From Anaeramoeba flamelloides (lineage: Eukaryota; Metamonada; Anaeramoebidae): a stretch of DNA of 64,000 nt. A program made the position numbers and the translations under genes. The stretch lies in assembly GCA_027625915.1 (NCBI GenBank), contig JANTQA010000070.1:6391001-6455000 (forward strand), read 5' to 3'. This document shows, piece by piece, positions 46,795 to 59,400 of the stretch (the stretch's first letter is position 1; the number at the start of each line of letters is the position of its first letter). The notes beneath the pieces were generated by a model that searched no databases, was not told where the DNA came from, and saw only the letters and a program-made list of their open reading frames with translations.

Positions 46795-47652
46795 TTACTT
46801 TAAAAAACTCAGACTTACAATAAGAAAAAGTGTATTGAAGAACAGTAACAAAACTAAAACAACTTTTTGTTTTTGACCACTATTATTCCAATATTTTTTA
46901 AAGTTCGAAATAAGTGTCTCTTCTTGGAGTGGCTCGGGTTCTGGAAACTGAAACTTATCAAAATCAATAACAGTGGCACTGTTAGCGTTGTTCTCATCTG
47001 GAATCATAGAGGTTGTATATTTACCTTCTTCCTTAAAATTTAATTGTGACAATTTAGTATAAAGACTCATTATTGTTGCACCACTTATTTCGATACCTGG
47101 TTTTTGGATATTCTTTTGATTGGTGTTCCAGTCAATATATGTTTCATTACCAAAATAAGTCCTTGTCTTATTTTCATCCCTTAGTGTAATGTGTAAAGTT
47201 GGATTTAGTTGAAGCGGGAAAAAGGCATTATGAACAGTTTTTATTGTTGCTTGGTAACTTTTTTCAGACAACTCTGTAAGATCCCTGCAATAAATGGTTA
47301 CTGTTGAAAAAGACAATAAGAGTGCTAAAGATTTTTTTTCCTTAGCAAAGACATCATATTGGTGAAAAAAACAGTTTTCCTTTGTGTCAAAATAGATCGT
47401 GTTGTCATCAAATTTTTGTTGTTGTAAAGAAAATTTTTCAACCCAACCACTTTCTCGTTCACCAAAGATTGATCGGTACGTTGTTTCCTTGGTACCTATT
47501 AAATATTGTTTTGCTTTGTTTGTAAGTTGATCTTCTTGAAAAAAAGGGATGATCGTAACTTCATTTTCGCTTTCAACTTGGATGTCATTTGTTTTTATGG
47601 GAAAGGCTAGGTAAACTAAAAGAAAATAGCAAGTAAATTTGATCAATTGCAT
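46795..47652 (-). CDS. Type I membrane protein of unknown function
   Basis: Predicted 285 residues. It has a clear N-terminal signal peptide (residues 1-20, MQLIKFTCYFLLVYLAFPIK) and one C-terminal membrane helix ending almost at the stop (about 263-284, VVLVLLLFFNTLFLIVSLSF), so nearly the whole chain should be lumenal or extracellular. Several N-glycosylation sequons are present (NKT, NET, NNS). Paired Cys residues at about 93 and 122 could form a disulfide. The body looks beta-rich, with alternating segments such as NTIYFDTKENCFF and LHITLRDENKTRTYFGN. Size and topology recall ER translocon-associated or EMC-type single-pass subunits, but I recognise no signature. The start codon is only about 155 bp from the end of transposon-like element R1, so its promoter may overlap that element. 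Confidence 0.75.
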   Translation of the reverse strand: MQLIKFTCYFLLVYLAFPIKTNDIQVESENEVTIIPFFQEDQLTNKAKQYLIGTKETTYRSIFGERESGWVEKFSLQQQKFDDNTIYFDTKENCFFHQYDVFAKEKKSLALLLSFSTVTIYCRDLTELSEKSYQATIKTVHNAFFPLQLNPTLHITLRDENKTRTYFGNETYIDWNTNQKNIQKPGIEISGATIMSLYTKLSQLNFKEEGKYTTSMIPDENNANSATVIDFDKFQFPEPEPLQEETLISNFKKYWNNSGQKQKVVLVLLLFFNTLFLIVSLSFLK

Positions 47653-47806
47653 TGAGTTGTGAAAAAAAACTAAAAAAAAATGAAATTCAAATCCTTTCGT
47701 TTCTCTTCAAATATTCGTCTCTTCAAACATCTCAGATTTTTGGTGGTGTTTCCATTTCCATTGTTATTTTGGTTTCTCTTATCTTGATTTTTTTGGAAAG
47801 CCATTG

Positions 47807-49453
47807 TCAGGGACTTGTAAACTGAAAAAAATCTTTTCCTAAAATTAATAATAACCATTGTGGAAAAAAAGTGAAACTGGAAAAAAAGTTCAACACAGTT
47901 TTTAATTGGGAACATTAATTGAAAATGAAAAGTTAAATCAATTAAAAGAAGAAACCAATTAACTTCAAATAATAATCCATTATATTATTTTCAATCAACC
48001 CAACAAATACAATGTAAATCTACTTATCGAAATTGTTCGTGGTATTTTTGGAGATCTCAAAAATAGTCAATTTTTTGAACAAATTTTTAATAATTGATCA
48101 ATCAACGAAAAACCCATATTAAAAGATAGTATTAAAAAAACTGTTATTGTGTTGAATACTTCATTTTGTCTTTATTTATTTATTTATTCTTTTTTTCATT
48201 GATCTTACTTTTAATTTTCAGTAATGTTCCCAATTAAAAACGTGTTTCACTTTTTTTCCACAATGGTAAATTCGAAAAAGTTTATAGTGTCTTGAAATTG
48301 AAAAATGAAGTAACAATCTGATCACTATAAGAACCATACTTACTTTAAATTATATTTTTCAAATGAATTATTGTTTTTAAAAGTTTTATCTATTTTTTGT
48401 ATTTTTTGAAAAGTTCAAAATCCAACTTATTTCTGAATTATTTAAAAAAAATTATTTTCTTTGAAGGAAGATTGAAATCTTATTGCAAGTAAGGGAATTT
48501 TCAAAAATACCCTTTTAAAAATGAAACCACTTAGTTTTTAAATAACACCTTACTAAAACATCTACTTAATTTTAAAAAAATTACAATAATGATTTTGTAC
48601 TTTAAAAAAATATATAATATTTTTTATTTAAAGAACTGTTCAAACCAATTTTTTCTTGTTATTGAACAAACAATTATGAGAAAAAAAATCAACACAATAA
48701 AATTAAAAATTATCCCAAAATACTTTTTTAAAACTTGGAAAATTCAGCTTTAAATCCAAAGAAATACTTCTTGATTTGAAAATTTATAAATCAATAATTA
48801 ATAACCCATTCTTTATTTTTTCAATTGGGTTATGAAAAACACAAAAATTCAATTTATCAATAGAATTTTTAATTAATTCTCCATTTTAAAAAGATTTACC
48901 AACAAATAAAACGAATTCAAATAAATAATTCTAAAAAAAAAAAAAAAAAAAAATAGATATTTTCAAATAACAGATTTTAATACTAATAGTTCCTTGTTTA
49001 TACTCTTAATATTGGAAAAATAATATTGCCTAATTGTTTAAATCTCAAGAAATTTATTAAAAATTGGTAAATAAAATAAAGGATCAAATTTTTTAGATCT
49101 TCAAGGATTCAAGATTTGATTTATCTTTATTGTATTTTTAAAATAAGATTACAGTGTTGGAGGTTATTTGTTCATACAAACCATTCCGAATTACTAAAAG
49201 TGGGATTTCTTAAAAATAATAATTTTTAATATATTTTTCTTATTCTAATTTAATTCAGACAATCCGAATTAAAAAAGATCTGATCTTTTGACTGAAAATT
49301 TAATTATAATAATGAAACTCTTGTAATATGAAAACTCATTTCTCATAAATTGATAAATGAGGGTACATATGAAGATTTAATTGTACCCTTATGGAAATAA
49401 TTACTCTATTACCTTTGGAAAAAAATAAATAAATAAGAGTTACTAGTCCCTTA
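47807..49453. mobile_element. Repeat R1, copy B, with MITE-2 nested inside
   Basis: The left end is CAGGGACTTGTAAACTG; the right end is TTACTAGTCCCTTATGG, whose complement matches the left. It aligns with R1 copy A (7520-9340) on both sides of the nested MITE. Its A-run at 48933-48952 marks the place where copy A carries extra DNA. No coding capacity. Confidence 0.7.
47855..48266. mobile_element. MITE-2, copy B, with TAA target-site duplication
   Basis: The ends CCATTGTGGAAAAAAAGTG and CACTTTTTTTCCACAATGG are exact mirrors. TAA directly flanks both sides (47852-47854, 48267-48269). A 3-bp T-A-rich duplication of this kind is typical of the PIF/Harbinger superfamily. The interior matches 11366-11757, and no transposase is encoded. 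Because it splits R1 copy B, it is younger than R1. Confidence 0.75.
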
Positions 49454-49735
49454 TGGTTGAAAACGCTTTTTATTCAGAATTTCAATTTTGTCATACTATT
49501 GGAGAAACTCGGAATTACTCTTCTAGTGACTCACCTTGTTGAATTTGATTACCTTTGTAGTAAATTCCAATTCATATTTTTTTTTGTTGTTGATCATTGA
49601 TTTAGAAACAATCCTACTTTTATAAAATCAGCCATATTTCCGTATAAAGAGTTATATTTTTTATAATTTTTACAATTTACTGAAAAATATCTTTAATTTA
49701 CTATTTATTTTGTAAACGGAAAATAATCTAGGTCC

Positions 49736-49803
49736 TTTTCCAGAATTTAAAAGATGAGGGTGACAATCTGAGATTTTCCTCAATTATTTGGTATTCTGGA
49801 AAA
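49736..49803. repeat. 68-bp hairpin of the small palindrome family
   Basis: TTTTCCAGAATTTAAAAGA and GGTATTCTGGAAAA mirror each other around a 30-bp centre. Same family as 1352-1419 and 36246-36312, with ends like the 868-bp inverted repeat. Confidence 0.6.
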
Positions 49804-49914
49804 CCAAGGCACTTTAAGACTCTTGGAGGCAAAGTCTAATTTCTATTGTTTTTTTGAAATTTTAATAAAGAATCATATTTTTTTTTTTATTGTTAACCAA
49901 TGTCAAAATGAATA

Positions 49915-50230
49915 ATGTTTTTTGATTTAAAATGTAATCTTAGTATATTATTGTGTTTTGGTAGCAATCTCTTTAGTGTAATCAAGAGTTTGTCCTGGAA
50001 GAATGAAATAAATATATTAATGGTTAAACGTGATATACGATGGTATTGTGGATTTCGAAAATTGACCATTAATATCATCTCAGCACAAGAAAAGTATCAT
50101 TATTTTGAGTCTGGAAGGGGATCCAAAATGAAGAATTATAAAAGGTGATACTTGGACTAATGAACCAATATGACAGGATTTTTATTTTTCAAACTCGGGA
50201 TCTAACTTATCGTAACAAAAAATCAAACAA
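49915..50230 (+). repeat. Repeat R5, copy A (possible coding relic)
   Basis: A diverged direct copy lies at 51110-51420. Copy A stays open from 49915 to 50148 and reads SLSWKNEINILMV, IRWYCGFRKLTINIISAQEK, then YFESGRGSKMKNYKR. Copy B translates in the same frame to closely similar residues (SLDWKNE, IIN-II-AP-EQSHYFEYGR, TRNHKR). Conservation of amino acids between copies suggests an ancestral protein, but I do not recognise it. Confidence 0.45.
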
Positions 50231-51109
50231 ATAAAGTTAACCAAAACAACTGGTTTGTTATTTTTTAATGGTACTTTGATTAACTTATTCTTCAAAGGAT
50301 AATCTCCCTCCAATGATATTAAAGAAAACATTGAAATTAAATTTTACCTTTTTCTACTTTGGAGACAAAATTTGGTTATAATTTTTTGGAGAAACAAAAT
50401 CGGTCACTACTTTCTATGATACCTTTTTCCTCTTTTATCACATGCTTATCAGCTAGCTATCAAAAAATATCAAACATAAAAACCTGCATATATTGTTTGT
50501 TCTTAACAATTAATGATTTTGAACATTTCTCTAAAATTTCTTGACTTGGCATAATTGACAAAAATGGTTTGTTTTTTTTTTTTTTCAAAAATTTGTTATT
50601 TTTTTTTTTTATACTTTTGTAAACCTCGTTTAAATGCTCACTTTTCTCTTTTTCTGATCCAAAAGAGAAGAAACAATTTTTTAAAAAAAAAATAATATTG
50701 CTTTTTTTTCGAATCAAAAAATAATTAATTTTTGTATATTAGACATTGTTTTTAATAAATAAATATAATTTATTCAATTTCCGACGGTTCCCCAAATTAT
50801 AAATCACTTTTTTTTTAGTTTTTATTGAACAATTATTTTGGTTACTTGGATCAAAATATGAGTTCAATTATTTTGAAATTGTAACATTTTTAATTTTTTC
50901 TAGTTATCAAATCAACAATTTCAGGAAAAAAAATTGTAATGGTGTTGTTAGATAACTATAGATAAACTTATTTAAAGTCAATTTTTCTAAATAAAATACT
51001 TCTTATTTTACTTTATTAGAATTTAAAATAAGAAGATTAGAAATATTTCAAACTTTACCTAATAATAATTTAATTCTCAAAATCGTTCCATGTTAACTAC
51101 AAGTCTATC
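50231..51109. other. Spacer between R5 copies, nothing recognised
   Basis: AT-rich with T-runs near 50570-50610 that give spurious Lys-rich minus-strand frames. No gene. Confidence 0.4.
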
Positions 51110-51420
51110 TTAAACTTTTAAGAGTTCTAATCTCTGTCTTTATTGCTGTGATTTGGAAACAATCGCATTGTTATGTGACGAGTTTGGACTGGAAGAACGA
51201 GAAATATGATATTATTCAAAGTTATATAAGATGAGTTTGAGGAGTTCGAAGAACGATAATTAATATAATCTTAGCACCAGAACAATCTCATTATTTTGAG
51301 TATGGAAGGTGATCTTGAACGAGGAATCATAAAAGGTGATTTTTGAACGAATTAAAATATCGAAATTTCTATTTGTTTTTTTTTATTTTTTTTTGTATTA
51401 TCAGATCTAATTAGACACAA
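51110..51420 (+). repeat. Repeat R5, copy B (interrupted coding relic)
   Basis: Same residue pattern as copy A, but with several TGA codons in the frame, two at positions where copy A has TGG/TGT or GGA. It therefore cannot be an active gene under the standard code, which the intact genes here use. Confidence 0.45.
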
Positions 51421-53428
51421 TTAATTTTTTAAATACCAAAAAAAAAAATAAAATAAATTGGCTCTTGATTTTAAGTCAGAAATATTAAAAATCAATCCAG
51501 TCTTTAAAAAAAATAAAATAATTTTACAAAAATTTGTATTTCAAAAAAGTATTTGTGAATAAAATGTTTTTCGAAGAAATTATCTAAATTCTGTATATTT
51601 TAGTAACTTAATAATTGTTTAAAGTTTGTTCATGGAATGTGATTTAGATTTTTAAACTAATTTGTTAGTTTCCAGGGGTACTTTTAGACAATTCCCCTTC
51701 AAAGTGCATGTATCTCATAATTTAATAATTAAAATAAATACAGTTAAATTGGTTTCATTGGGTAGGTAGGATATATCAAACTTATTGCCACTTGTAAATA
51801 ACTATATATATATATATATATATAAATTTTGGTCTAGAATAAAAATTGTAAATAAAATTTTTTATAAATTCTTTTAGGAGTAGAGTTAACCCCTATCATT
51901 TACTGAAATAAAAAAAAAATAAATAAAGACTTTTTTACTTATACAAAACTTAGTAGTTATTATTACAGAATTGAATCCTTTTAAAAATAATTATTTACAA
52001 GTAAAGTAATTAATAATTATTTTTTAAATTCTTAAAATTGATTGAAAAAATCTTTTTGGGGGATTGTTTATGAATATATCAACTACAACAACAAAATTAC
52101 AAAATAAAATTGATATGTTTAAAAAACATTTTCAATCTGAATATTGTTATTTTAATTGAATTTTTCAAAATTTTTTTATGCTTAAATAAAAGTTTTCTCG
52201 TTAAAATTTAGAGTCACCCAAAATACATGTATTCAGAGAATAAAAGCTAAGCTTTATACAAAATTTTTTTTTTATTTTTTATCTTGTTTCAATAGAATAA
52301 CTAATTAAGTACTCGAATGTAAACTAAAATTCAAAATAAATGGCCCACCTTATATTTCAATTTTGAATTGCTTTTGTATCGTTTTGAAGTTTTTCCTCTC
52401 ACAATGAAAAGTTTGCAAATAAATCATTTTTTCTCTTTTTTATTTTTTCAAAAGTGTTTTGTTAAAATGGAAAATGAAAATGAAAAATTTGAAAGAAGTA
52501 ACAGATGAAATAATGGAAAAATTGGTTTCAAATATGACAAAGAGATTAGATTTAGTTATTCAAAGGGAAGGAGAATCAATAAATGGGTTTTATTAATTTT
52601 TAAAAAAAATTTTTTTCATGTAATTCTTCATTCAAAATAAATGTCCCAATTTTTTTTAAAATTTTTTTTTACTTTTTTTATTTTATTTTTTGAAGAAAAA
52701 CAAATACCCCTGGAGTAGTGAACCAAATACTAAAATAAAAATTTTTATATTATAATAGATAACTACAAGTATTAAAAATATTTTTCTTTAAATTTTGATT
52801 TTTGATGGGCCAATGATTTTGAATGATAGTTTATACCTAAATTAAAAGTCAATTTTGAAAATATGTCCCTTGTTGTTTTTAGAAGATTTCAAATTTGGAA
52901 TTGAATTAATCCAAATTTATTCTGATTATTTCGAGTCATGATGAATTTTTTTGTTTGGAATTTTCTCTAAAAATTAATCCCAAAATTAGTGATATTTTTT
53001 AAGAAAAAATTCACATTTGATGCTTTATTGTGATATTTTCATTATTAGTAAAAGAACTTTAAGAAATCAATAGGGTTTTAAATATTTTTTATGTTAGTTT
53101 CTTTAATCATTTAATGTGTTTGGGTCTTCTATTAAAAAAAGTGACAGTAACTTTCATTTTGAAACACTGATTATAATTTGAGAAAGTTATTTTGGGATCT
53201 AGTAGAAAAAAATCAAATTATAATACTGACAATATTACAGTTTCTGTTCGTTTTTATGATATTTGTCCCAATTCTAAATCTTTTAAACATTCAATATGAA
53301 TAAAACTGATTTTTAAAAATTTTGTTTTCATTTTTTCAAATATTTTTTGACTGTCTCTATTTTTTTGTTTATTCCCTGTTAATTGTCAAAAAAGATCTCT
53401 TCTCAAGAAATACCTTTTTTAAAGAAAA
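51421..53428. other. Intergenic, upstream of the XMAP215 gene
   Basis: A (TA)n run lies at about 51804-51824. A 38-codon frame near 52485-52595 (VTDEIMEKLVSNMTKRLDLV) is amphipathic but unsupported. The right end should hold the promoter of the XMAP215 gene. Confidence 0.4.
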
Positions 53429-56400
53429 ATGTCTGATGATATAGATCCAAAAAATATACCTTTAGATGAACGGGTAAAACATATCAAGCCAAAAATAAGA
53501 TTGCATGGTTATACTGAAATAGTCACAGAATTTAATAGGGCCTTTACAGAGGACGAGCCGATCTTTAAACAATGGGGTATTAACTTTTCAATTTAATTTC
53601 TTTTTCTTTAACGTTTTTGATTCTTGGGAAATTTCTTTAAAAAAGAAAAAAAGATAGAAAAAAAAAATAAAAAAATTTTTTTTGGTTTCCAAACAGGATT
53701 GTCACCTTTGAAGCCAAAAATTCAGTCCCATCTAAAAATTGAAATCAACACATGACAATTATCCTCTTAAAATAAAAACCCAAAAAAAAAAAAACTCGTG
53801 AATGAAACAAATTTAAATCTTTTCAAAATTGTTGCAATTTCAACTTGTTACTTTGATCTAAACCAAATACCCATAATAAAAAAACAAACAAAAAAAAAAA
53901 AACACAAACAAAAAAATCAAAAACAAAAAACAAAAAAAATAATCCCCACAAAACAGGAACGCATCTTTCACAATTTTTACAAGACAAAAATATGTTTTGT
54001 CAACAAAAGGCACTTGAACTTGCCAAAATATATTTGGAGAAGGCTTTGCTCGACGCCGAAGCAGTAGAGTTGATTTGCGAAGCTACAATTGGCAAGCCAT
54101 TTACTGCCAATAAAGCAAATGTACAGAAAGACGCAATTGATCTTTTTTGTTTAATTATTGAGGTTGGTCCCGATACAAAACGCTATTTAGAACTTTTAAT
54201 CACAAACGGCTTTAAGCACAAAACACCAAAGATTATTTTAAATAGTGTGAAAGCTGCCAAGCAGGCATTACAATATTTTGGACGAGAGGTTATTGACTTA
54301 CGAGTCTTATTATCTGAGATTGAAACAGTGGTTACCCATCGTAATAAACCTATTCGTGACGAAACTACAAATTTAATTGTTGAAATGTATAGGTGGATTG
54401 GTGAATCAGTAAAATTCCAACTTGACTTTTTAAGGCCCGCTTCTCTTTCAACTATTGAAAAAAGTTGGGCCAAAGTTAAGCCTTCTTCTGCTTCTCCTGA
54501 AAAATCACTAAGAACCAAAAAAGCTCCTTCCAAACCAAAAAAAGTAGAAAAAAAAACGAATGAAAAAAAAGGGAAGGGGAAGGGGAAAGGAAGAGGTAGA
54601 GGTAGAGGAAAGAAAAAGGGAAGGGGAAGGGGCAGAGGAAGAGGAAAAGGCCGAGGAAGAGGAAAGAAAAAAAAAAAAGTAGTTGAAGAAGATTGGGATG
54701 AAGATGATTCTTCTTCATTTGAAGAAGTTGAAATTGAAGTTGAAGTTTCTGAAGGAGAAGATGGACCAGATCCATGGAATTCAATGTTAGAAATGGAAGT
54801 TCTTTCAAAAATACCCACTACATTAGATGAAAGTATGTCAGCTCATAAATGGACAATTAGAAGAGATGCAATGCAAGAATTACTTGACATATTAAAGCCT
54901 CCCAAATATTCAAAGGGAAATTATAATCAATTAGTTGATTTCTTATTGAAAACAATCACAAATGATTCAAATTTATTTGTTCTTGGATTAGCATTCAAAG
55001 CACTTGATTTAGTTGCCAATGGGATTAGAAAGGATTTAAACAAAGAAAAAGCACTTGAATTTATACCATTTATGATTGTTAGATTAAAAGATAACAAACT
55101 AATCAAACAAATCAATGAAACTCTTGGAACACTATTAAAATATATTATTACATTTGAAGATATTTTTGAACATTTAAAAGTTGGACTACAACATAAAACA
55201 CCCAAAATCAGACAAGCAGCACTTATTTTACTTTCTGAAAAAGTATCACAAATGCAAAAATATCAAATATTCAAATCAACCAGAAGTTATTTAGAAATAT
55301 TAATACCTTTAACTGGAGATACTGTTCCGACTGTAAGAGCTGAAGCATGTAAAACACTTGGAGCATTTACAGCAGTTGTTGGTGATCGATGTATTTTACC
55401 ATTTCTTGAAGAAACACCAAAATTACAAAAACAAAAAATAATCAAAGCATTTCCAAAAAAAGATATTCTTGAAAAAGCAAATGTCGCACCAATTACTCAT
55501 CAAAAAAAAAAAATCAAAAAAACAATCAGAAAAAGAAAAGCAAAAAGAAAAAGAAAAGGAAAGAAAAAGGGAAGGGGTAGAGGCAGAGGAAGAGGGAAGA
55601 GAAAAAAAAAAGTAGTTGAAGAAGATTGGGACGAGGGTGAATCTTCTTCTTCATTTGAAGAAGTTGAAATTGAAGTTGAAGTTTCTGAAGGAGAAGATGG
55701 ACCAGATCCATGGAATTCAATGTTAGAAATGGAAGTTCTTTCAAAAATACCCACTACATTAGATGAAAATATGTCAGCTCATAAATGGACAATTAGAAGA
55801 GATGCAATGCAAGAATTACTTGACATATTAAAGCCTCCCAAATATTCAAAGGGGAATTATAATCAATTAGTTGATTTCTTATTGAAAACAATCACAAATG
55901 ATTCAAATTTATTTGTTCTTGGATTAACATTCAAAGCACTTGATTTAGTTACAAATGGGATTCGAAAAGATTTAAACAAAGAAAAAGCACTTGAATTTAT
56001 ACCATTTATGATTGTTAGATTAAAAGATAACAAACTAATCAAACAAATCAATGAAACTCTTGGAACACTACTAAAATATATTATTACATTTGAAGATATT
56101 TTTGAACATTTAAAAGTTGGATTACAACATAAAACACCCAAAATCAGACAAGCAGCACTTATTTTACTTTCTGAAAAAGTATCACAAATGCAAAAATATC
56201 AAATATTCAAATCAACCAGAAGTTATTTAGAAATATTAATACCTTTAACTGGAGACACTGTTCCAACTGTAAGAGCTGAAGCATGTAAAACACTTGGAGC
56301 ATTTACAGCAGTTGTTGGTGATCGATGTATTTTACCATTTCTTGAAGAAACACCAAAATTACAAAAACAAAAAATAATCAAAGCATTTCCAAAAAAAGAA

Positions 56401-59400
56401 ATTCTTGAAAAAGCAAATGTTGCACCAATTACTCATCAAAAAAAAAAAATCAAAAAAACAATCAGAAGAAGAAAACCCAAAAAAAAAAAAAAACGAAGAG
56501 GAAGAGGTCGAGGTAGAGGAAAAGGAAGAGGAAGAGGAAGAGGAAAGAGAAGAAAAAAAGTAGTTGATGAAGATTGGGATGAAGAGGAATCATCTTCTTC
56601 ATTTGAAGAAGTTGAAATTGAAGTTGAAGTTTCTGAAGGAGAAGATGGACCAGATCCATGGGATTCAATGTTAGAAATGGAAGTTCTTTCAAAAATACCC
56701 ACTACATTAGATGAAAATATGTCAGCTCATAAATGGACAATTAGAAGAGATGCAATGCAAGAATTACTTGACATATTAAAGCCTCCCAAATATTCAAAGG
56801 GGAATTATAATCAATTAGTTGATTTCTTATTAAAAACAATCACAAATGATTCAAATTTATTTGTTCTTGGATTAGCATTCAAAGCACTTGATTTAGTTGC
56901 CAATGGAATTAGAAAGGATTTAAACAAAGAAAAAGCACTTGAATTTATACCATTTATGATTGTTAGATTAAAAGATAACAAACTAATCAAACAAATCAAT
57001 GAAACTCTTGGAACACTACTAAAATATATTATAACATTTGAAGATATTTTTGAACATTTAAAAGTTGGATTACAACATAAAACACCCAAAATCAGACAAG
57101 CAGCACTTATTTTACTTTCTGAAAAAGTATCACAAATGCAAAAATATCAAATATTCAAATCAACCAGAAGTTATTTAGAAATATTAATACCTTTAACTGG
57201 AGATACTGTTCCGACTGTAAGAGCTGAAGCATGTAAAACACTTGGAGCATTTACAGCAGTTGTTGGTGATCGATGTATTTTACCATTTCTTGAAGAAACA
57301 CCAAAATTACAAAAACAAAAAATAATCAAAGCATTTCCAAAAAAAGAAATTCTTGAAAAAGCAAATGTCGCTCCAGTTACCAAGCAAAAAAAAAAAATCA
57401 AAAAAACAATCAGAAGAAGAAAACCCAAAAAAAAAAAAAAAAAACGAAGAGGAAGAGGCCGAGGTAGAGGAAGAGGAAAGAGAAGAAAAAAAGTAGTTGA
57501 TGAAGATTGGGACGAAGAAGAATCATCTTCTTCATTTGAAGAAGTTGAAATTGAAGTTGAAGTTTCTGAAGAAGAAGATGGACCAGATCCATGGAATTCA
57601 ATGTTAGAAATGGAAGTTCTTTCAAAAATACCCACTACATTAGATGAAAGTATGTCAGCTCATAAATGGACAATTAGAAGAGATGCAATGCAAGAATTAC
57701 TTGACATATTAAAGCCTCCCAAATATTCAAAGGGGAATTATAATCAATTAGTTGATTTCTTATTAAAAACAATCACAAATGATTCAAATTTATTTGTTCT
57801 TGGATTAGCATTCAAAGCACTTGATTTAGTTGCCAATGGGATTAGAAAAGATTTAAACAAAGAAAAAACACTTGAATTCATACCATTTATGATTGTTAGA
57901 TTAAAAGATAACAAACTAATCAAACAAATCAATGAAACTCTTGGAACACTATTAAAATATATTATTACATTTGAAGATATTTTTGAACATTTAAAAGTTG
58001 GATTACAACACAAAACACCCAAAATCAGACAAGCAGCACTTATTTTACTTTCTGAAAAAGTATCACAAATGCAAAAATATCAAATATTCAAATCAACCAG
58101 AAGTTATTTAGAAATATTAATACCTTTAACTGGAGATACTGTTCCGACTGTAAGAGCTGAAGCATGTAAAACACTTGGAGCATTTACAGCAGTTGTTGGT
58201 GATCGATGTATTTTACCATTTCTTGAAGAAACACCAAAATTACAAAAACAAAAAATAATCAAAGCATTTCCAAAAAAAGAAATTCTTGAAAAAGCAAATG
58301 TCGCTCCAGTTACCAAGCAAAAAAAAAAAATCAAAAAAACAATCAGAAGAAGAAAACCCAAAAAAAAAAAAAAAAAACGAAGAGGAAGAGGTAGAGGTAG
58401 AGGAAGGGGTAGAGGAAGAGGAAGGGGTCATAGAGGAAAAGGAAAGGGAAGAGGAAGAGGCAATAAAAAGGGAAAAGGAAAAGGTAAAGGTGCAAAAAAA
58501 AAAGCACCACCAAAAAAAAGAGTTGATATAAGTGATCAAGTAAATGAAGAATTCTTAGAAAGTTTACGATCAAATGATTGGCAAAAAAAAAAAAAGGCGA
58601 TTGAAGAAATTACACAATTAATTAATTCATCAGGAAACCATATTTTAGGAGAAGGGTTTACAGGAGTTTTTGAGCAATTAAAAGAAATTTTAACAAAAAA
58701 TAACAAAAACTTATCATTAATTGCAGTAAATTTAATCCAGCTCTTTGCAGAATCGATTGGTCCTGAAGTAAAGCAATATATTTCAAATTTTGCACAACAA
58801 ATGATTTCCAATTATTCTGATAAAAAAGATTCTTTAAGAACTGCAATTACATTAGCATTAACTGCTCTCTCGAAGGAATCAGGCTTTGATCCATTTTTGC
58901 CATTTTTACCCGAAACTTTAATCAAATTAAATTCAATAGGAAGGCAGGACTGTTGTAATTGGATCGCCAAATCTATTGATTCTTCCAAAAAAAAAAAAAT
59001 GCCAGAATTAGCTCAATCTGTTTTTGAATGTCTTGAAGATAGACAATCAAAAACAAGAAAGGCAGCGGAAGAGGCATTAAAGGGATTAATTTTAAAATGT
59101 ACCTACAAAAATATACGGTCTTTGACTACTAAATTAAAGCAATCTTCGCAAAGGGATGTTCTGCAAATCGTTGAAAAATATGTTGATTTGAAGCCACCTC
59201 AAAAAAAAAAAAAGGGTTCCAAACAGGAAGAGAAGGAAGAATATGGAATCCTAAAATCTGTGCCTAATGGGAAAAAAAAGAGAGAGAAGGAATTCAAAAA
59301 CGAGCATTTTTCAAGTCTGGACTCCAAAAAGGTACTGGTGGACTATTTAAAATTTGCTCAAGATCAATCAACTAAGCTCATGGGAGAAGATTTTCACAAT

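Noticed and set aside
52485-52600. Amphipathic 30-40-codon frame upstream of the XMAP215 gene
   Set aside because: Too short, ambiguous start, no convincing splice partner.
54688-58340. Regular repeats that could suggest a CRISPR or satellite array
   Set aside because: The period is ~940 bp, in frame and inside a conserved gene; these are protein-domain duplications.
54183-58573. Many open minus-strand frames opposite the TOG repeats (Phe/Leu/Pro/Ser-rich)
   Set aside because: They mirror the Lys/Arg/Glu-rich sense repeats, recur with each module and have no independent support.
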